A stretch of 16,363 nucleotides of DNA, from contig JBFXEJ010000127.1 of NCBI GenBank assembly GCA_050180235.1, positions 1 through 16,363 on the forward strand. The letters run 5' to 3'. Below, one piece after another: positions 15,173 through 16,363 of the stretch (positions are counted from its first letter, which is position 1; each line of letters starts with the position of its first letter). Made by a program: the position numbers and the translations under genes. The notes under the pieces are model-generated. The model ran no database searches. It was not told where the DNA came from and was given only the letters and a program-made list of their open reading frames with translations. Source of the stretch: JAABRU01 sp050180235 (GTDB lineage: Bacteria > Desulfobacterota > Desulfobacteria > Desulfobacterales > Desulfococcaceae).

Positions 15173-15493
15173 TCATTTGTCCACGTAAACGATTTCGACA
15201 TTGTTCACATAGCTGATGTATGCTTTGACCAGTTCCTTGATTTCATTCAGGCTTTTCTTTTCTTTGGCCGCAGTTTCCATTGCCAGCCCGATATTGCTCA
15301 TTTCCTGAAAGCCTTCACTGCAGGTTACGGAAGACCCTTTTATTTTGTGCCCAAAGTCTTTCAGAGCCTTGTAATCCCCTTTTTTGAGAGCCTCCACCAA
15401 CTGGCGGATTTCCTCTTTGCTTTCCTCCAGAAAAAAGGGGATAAACTCTTCCATCTCTCTTTCCACATATGCCACAATTTTGTTTTCGCTCAT
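15173..15493 (-). CDS. Hpt-domain phosphotransfer protein
   Basis: This 106-residue all-helical protein has an Hpt signature: H49 in FGHKIKGSS (47-55), followed by the helix SEGFQEMSNIGLAMETAAKE, as in His-containing phosphotransfer domains where a H-x2-KG(S/T) motif sits on the second helix. It would carry phosphate between a hybrid kinase and a receiver; the neighbouring PATAN receiver protein is an obvious candidate partner. The start is the ATG at 15493-15491 with AGGGAGAG upstream. A longer frame to 15565 runs through the hairpin at 15510-15530 and is less likely. It lies 82 bp after the carboxymuconolactone-decarboxylase-type gene on the same strand. Confidence 0.85.
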   Translation of the reverse strand: MSENKIVAYVEREMEEFIPFFLEESKEEIRQLVEALKKGDYKALKDFGHKIKGSSVTCSEGFQEMSNIGLAMETAAKEKKSLNEIKELVKAYISYVNNVEIVYVDK

Positions 15494-15509
15494 CTTAATC
15501 TCTCCCTGT

Positions 15510-15530
15510 CCCGGAAGCCCTGCTTCCGGG
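15510..15530. other. Perfect hairpin in the spacer before the Hpt gene
   Basis: A 9-bp stem CCCGGAAGC/GCTTCCGGG with a 3-base loop lies 17 bp before the Hpt start codon, just upstream of its ribosome-binding site. There is no T-run. It could attenuate read-through from the upstream gene, stabilise the downstream mRNA, or be a dispersed palindrome. Confidence 0.5.
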
Positions 15531-15575
15531 CCGGTAAGTAAATCACTGCTTTCTGCGTCCGCCAAATTCGGCCTG

Positions 15576-15965
15576 TCAGTTGCTTATTTTCAGCTTTCTC
15601 TCATCAAAGACTTCTTTTGCGGCAAAAAGTCCGTTCAGGGCAGCCGGAAAGCCTGCATACACAGCCATCTGAATCATTATTTCAATGATTTCCTGCGGAC
15701 TGCACCCGACATTGAGTGCGCCGTGAACATGCACTTTCAACTGGGGTGCGGCTGTTCCCAGCGCAGTCAAAGCTGCCACAGTCGCTATTTCACGGGATTT
15801 CAAATCCAGACCGGGACGGCTGTAAACATCTCCGAAAGGGAACTCTATGATCATATCTGCAAAGTCAGGAGAAATATCTTTAAGGGCTTCCACCACCCTT
15901 TTGCCCTGTTCGCCGTCAATTTCAGCCAGTTTGTTCCATCCGGTTTTGTATCTTTCCGATTTCAT
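15576..15965 (-). CDS. Carboxymuconolactone decarboxylase (CMD) family protein
   Basis: This 129-residue protein has the CMD fold pattern: PGLDLKSREIATVAALTALG (51-70), then LKVHVHGALNVGCSPQEIIE (76-95) with H79 and H81, and MAVYAGFPAALNGL (100-113). This is closest in style to the PcaC-like branch. The CxxC of AhpD peroxidase-type members is absent (only C88), so a thiol peroxidase role is unlikely. In anaerobes such proteins are often annotated as 4-carboxymuconolactone decarboxylase without a protocatechuate pathway, and nothing else of that pathway is present here, so the substrate is unknown. The ribosome-binding site is AAGGAAAGG. It is the first gene of a short minus-strand pair with the Hpt gene. 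Confidence 0.9.
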   Translation of the reverse strand: MKSERYKTGWNKLAEIDGEQGKRVVEALKDISPDFADMIIEFPFGDVYSRPGLDLKSREIATVAALTALGTAAPQLKVHVHGALNVGCSPQEIIEIMIQMAVYAGFPAALNGLFAAKEVFDERKLKISN

Positions 15966-16022
15966 GATTTCCTTTCCTTTTTCCGGCAGCCAGCATAAAG
16001 TTCAGCGGTCTGTCCGGGCAGC

Positions 16023-16051
16023 CGGTGCAAATGCACCGCTCAGTTTTTTTT
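16023..16051 (+). terminator. Possible intrinsic terminator or attenuator on the plus strand
   Basis: A 7-bp stem CGGTGCA/TGCACCG with a 2-base loop (or 6 bp with four) is followed, after CTCAG, by eight T residues (16044-16051). No plus-strand gene lies directly upstream. It may end an unannotated or antisense transcript, or act as a leader structure for the frame starting at 16150. The five-base gap between stem and T-run weakens the call. Confidence 0.4.
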
Positions 16052-16069
16052 CTGTTTCCGTAAAATCCG

Positions 16070-16083
16070 GTTTTCCGGAAAAC
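16070..16083. other. Perfect palindrome in the divergent intergenic region
   Basis: GTTTTCCGGAAAAC is a perfect 14-bp palindrome located between the minus-strand CMD-family gene and the possible plus-strand gene at 16150. Its position suits an operator for a dimeric regulator, but no regulator gene is adjacent in the window. Confidence 0.3.
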
Positions 16084-16149
16084 ACCGTAGCCGAAAATTT
16101 ATGGTGACTTACTTACCATTTCCGCATACGAAAGTCCAGAGGAGAACGC

Positions 16150-16363
16150 ATGGCAGGAAATATACAAAAAAGCGGTTTGCTCAATTTTTGCACTCCGGTC
16201 AAAGAGTTTCCCACAGAGGACACAGAGAGGAAAGAATTAAGGCTATTTATTAAAAAAAATATACCAAATCAGACAACCTCATACGGACTGATCAAAATAT
16301 CCCATTTGGGTAAAAATGGATTTCTTAAAAGGAATTTTTCAACTGAACGCATGGCGGTTTTTT
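16150..16363 (+). CDS. Possible hypothetical protein, start only (runs off window)
   Basis: The frame opens at ATG 16150-16152 after a good ribosome-binding site (AGAGGAGAACGC) and has no stop in the 71 codons available. The predicted sequence is basic and not recognisable. The stretch 16211-16234 (CCACAGAGGACACAGAGAGG and following) resembles a dispersed intergenic repeat common in environmental bacteria. This suggests that the frame may be non-coding, or a gene with an embedded repeat. A real gene remains possible because of the ribosome-binding site. Confidence 0.3.
   Translation, partial: MAGNIQKSGLLNFCTPVKEFPTEDTERKELRLFIKKNIPNQTTSYGLIKISHLGKNGFLKRNFSTERMAVF

Noticed and set aside
15494..15565. 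Twenty-four-residue N-terminal extension of the Hpt protein
   Set aside because: It would read through a perfect hairpin and adds low-complexity sequence. The ATG at 15493 has a good ribosome-binding site.

Overview
The window looks like the chromosome of an anaerobic, sulfate-reducer-type bacterium of the Desulfobacterota (former Deltaproteobacteria). The main reason is a complete run of heterodisulfide-reductase-like electron-transfer genes joined to methylenetetrahydrofolate reductase, the arrangement expected where the Wood-Ljungdahl pathway is used, often in reverse for acetate oxidation. A selenocysteine codon, two heptad-repeat elements and many receiver-type signalling proteins also fit large-genome members of that group. 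The genus is not determined; a Desulfonema- or Desulfococcus-like organism is only a guess.

Layout. At 1-3790 (all minus strand) a signalling block reads, in transcription order, a class III nucleotide cyclase with a zinc-finger and DUF4384-like tail (3790-2474), a cyclic-nucleotide-binding HD-GYP protein (2446-1355), a small antitoxin-like protein (1215-1033), and a hypothetical protein with an RNxxxH HEPN-like motif that runs off the left edge (924-1). At 4110-12615 (all minus strand) lies the metabolic operon hdrC-hdrB-hdrA-mvhD-metV-metF-FrhB-like-response regulator. Most junctions overlap or are a few bases long. Two exceptions, hdrC/hdrB and hdrA/mvhD, each hold an inverted heptad-repeat element fitted exactly between the stop codon of one gene and the ribosome-binding site of the next. 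From 12616 to 13651 there is about 1 kb without a convincing gene. At 13652-15169 (plus strand) is a receiver protein with two DUF4388/PATAN domains. It converges, with 3 bp between the stop codons, on an Hpt-like protein (15493-15173), which is preceded by a carboxymuconolactone-decarboxylase-family protein (15965-15576). A possible plus-strand gene starts at 16150 and runs off the right edge.

How the genes work together. HdrABC is a flavin-based electron-bifurcating module. MvhD is the [2Fe-2S] subunit that passes electrons into HdrA. MetV and MetF form the methylenetetrahydrofolate reductase. The FrhB-like iron-sulfur flavoprotein is a plausible entry or exit port for a further electron carrier. 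Together they suggest a MetFV-HdrABC-MvhD complex of the kind proposed for acetogens. mvhD is easily mis-annotated as an 87-residue fragment: an in-frame UGA at codon 88 replaces a conserved cysteine codon, the reading frame continues for 76 more codons, and a SECIS-like hairpin follows. It is therefore read here as a 164-residue selenoprotein. In the left block, a cyclase followed by a cNMP-sensing HD-GYP protein suggests a circuit in which cAMP or cGMP controls cyclic-di-GMP breakdown.
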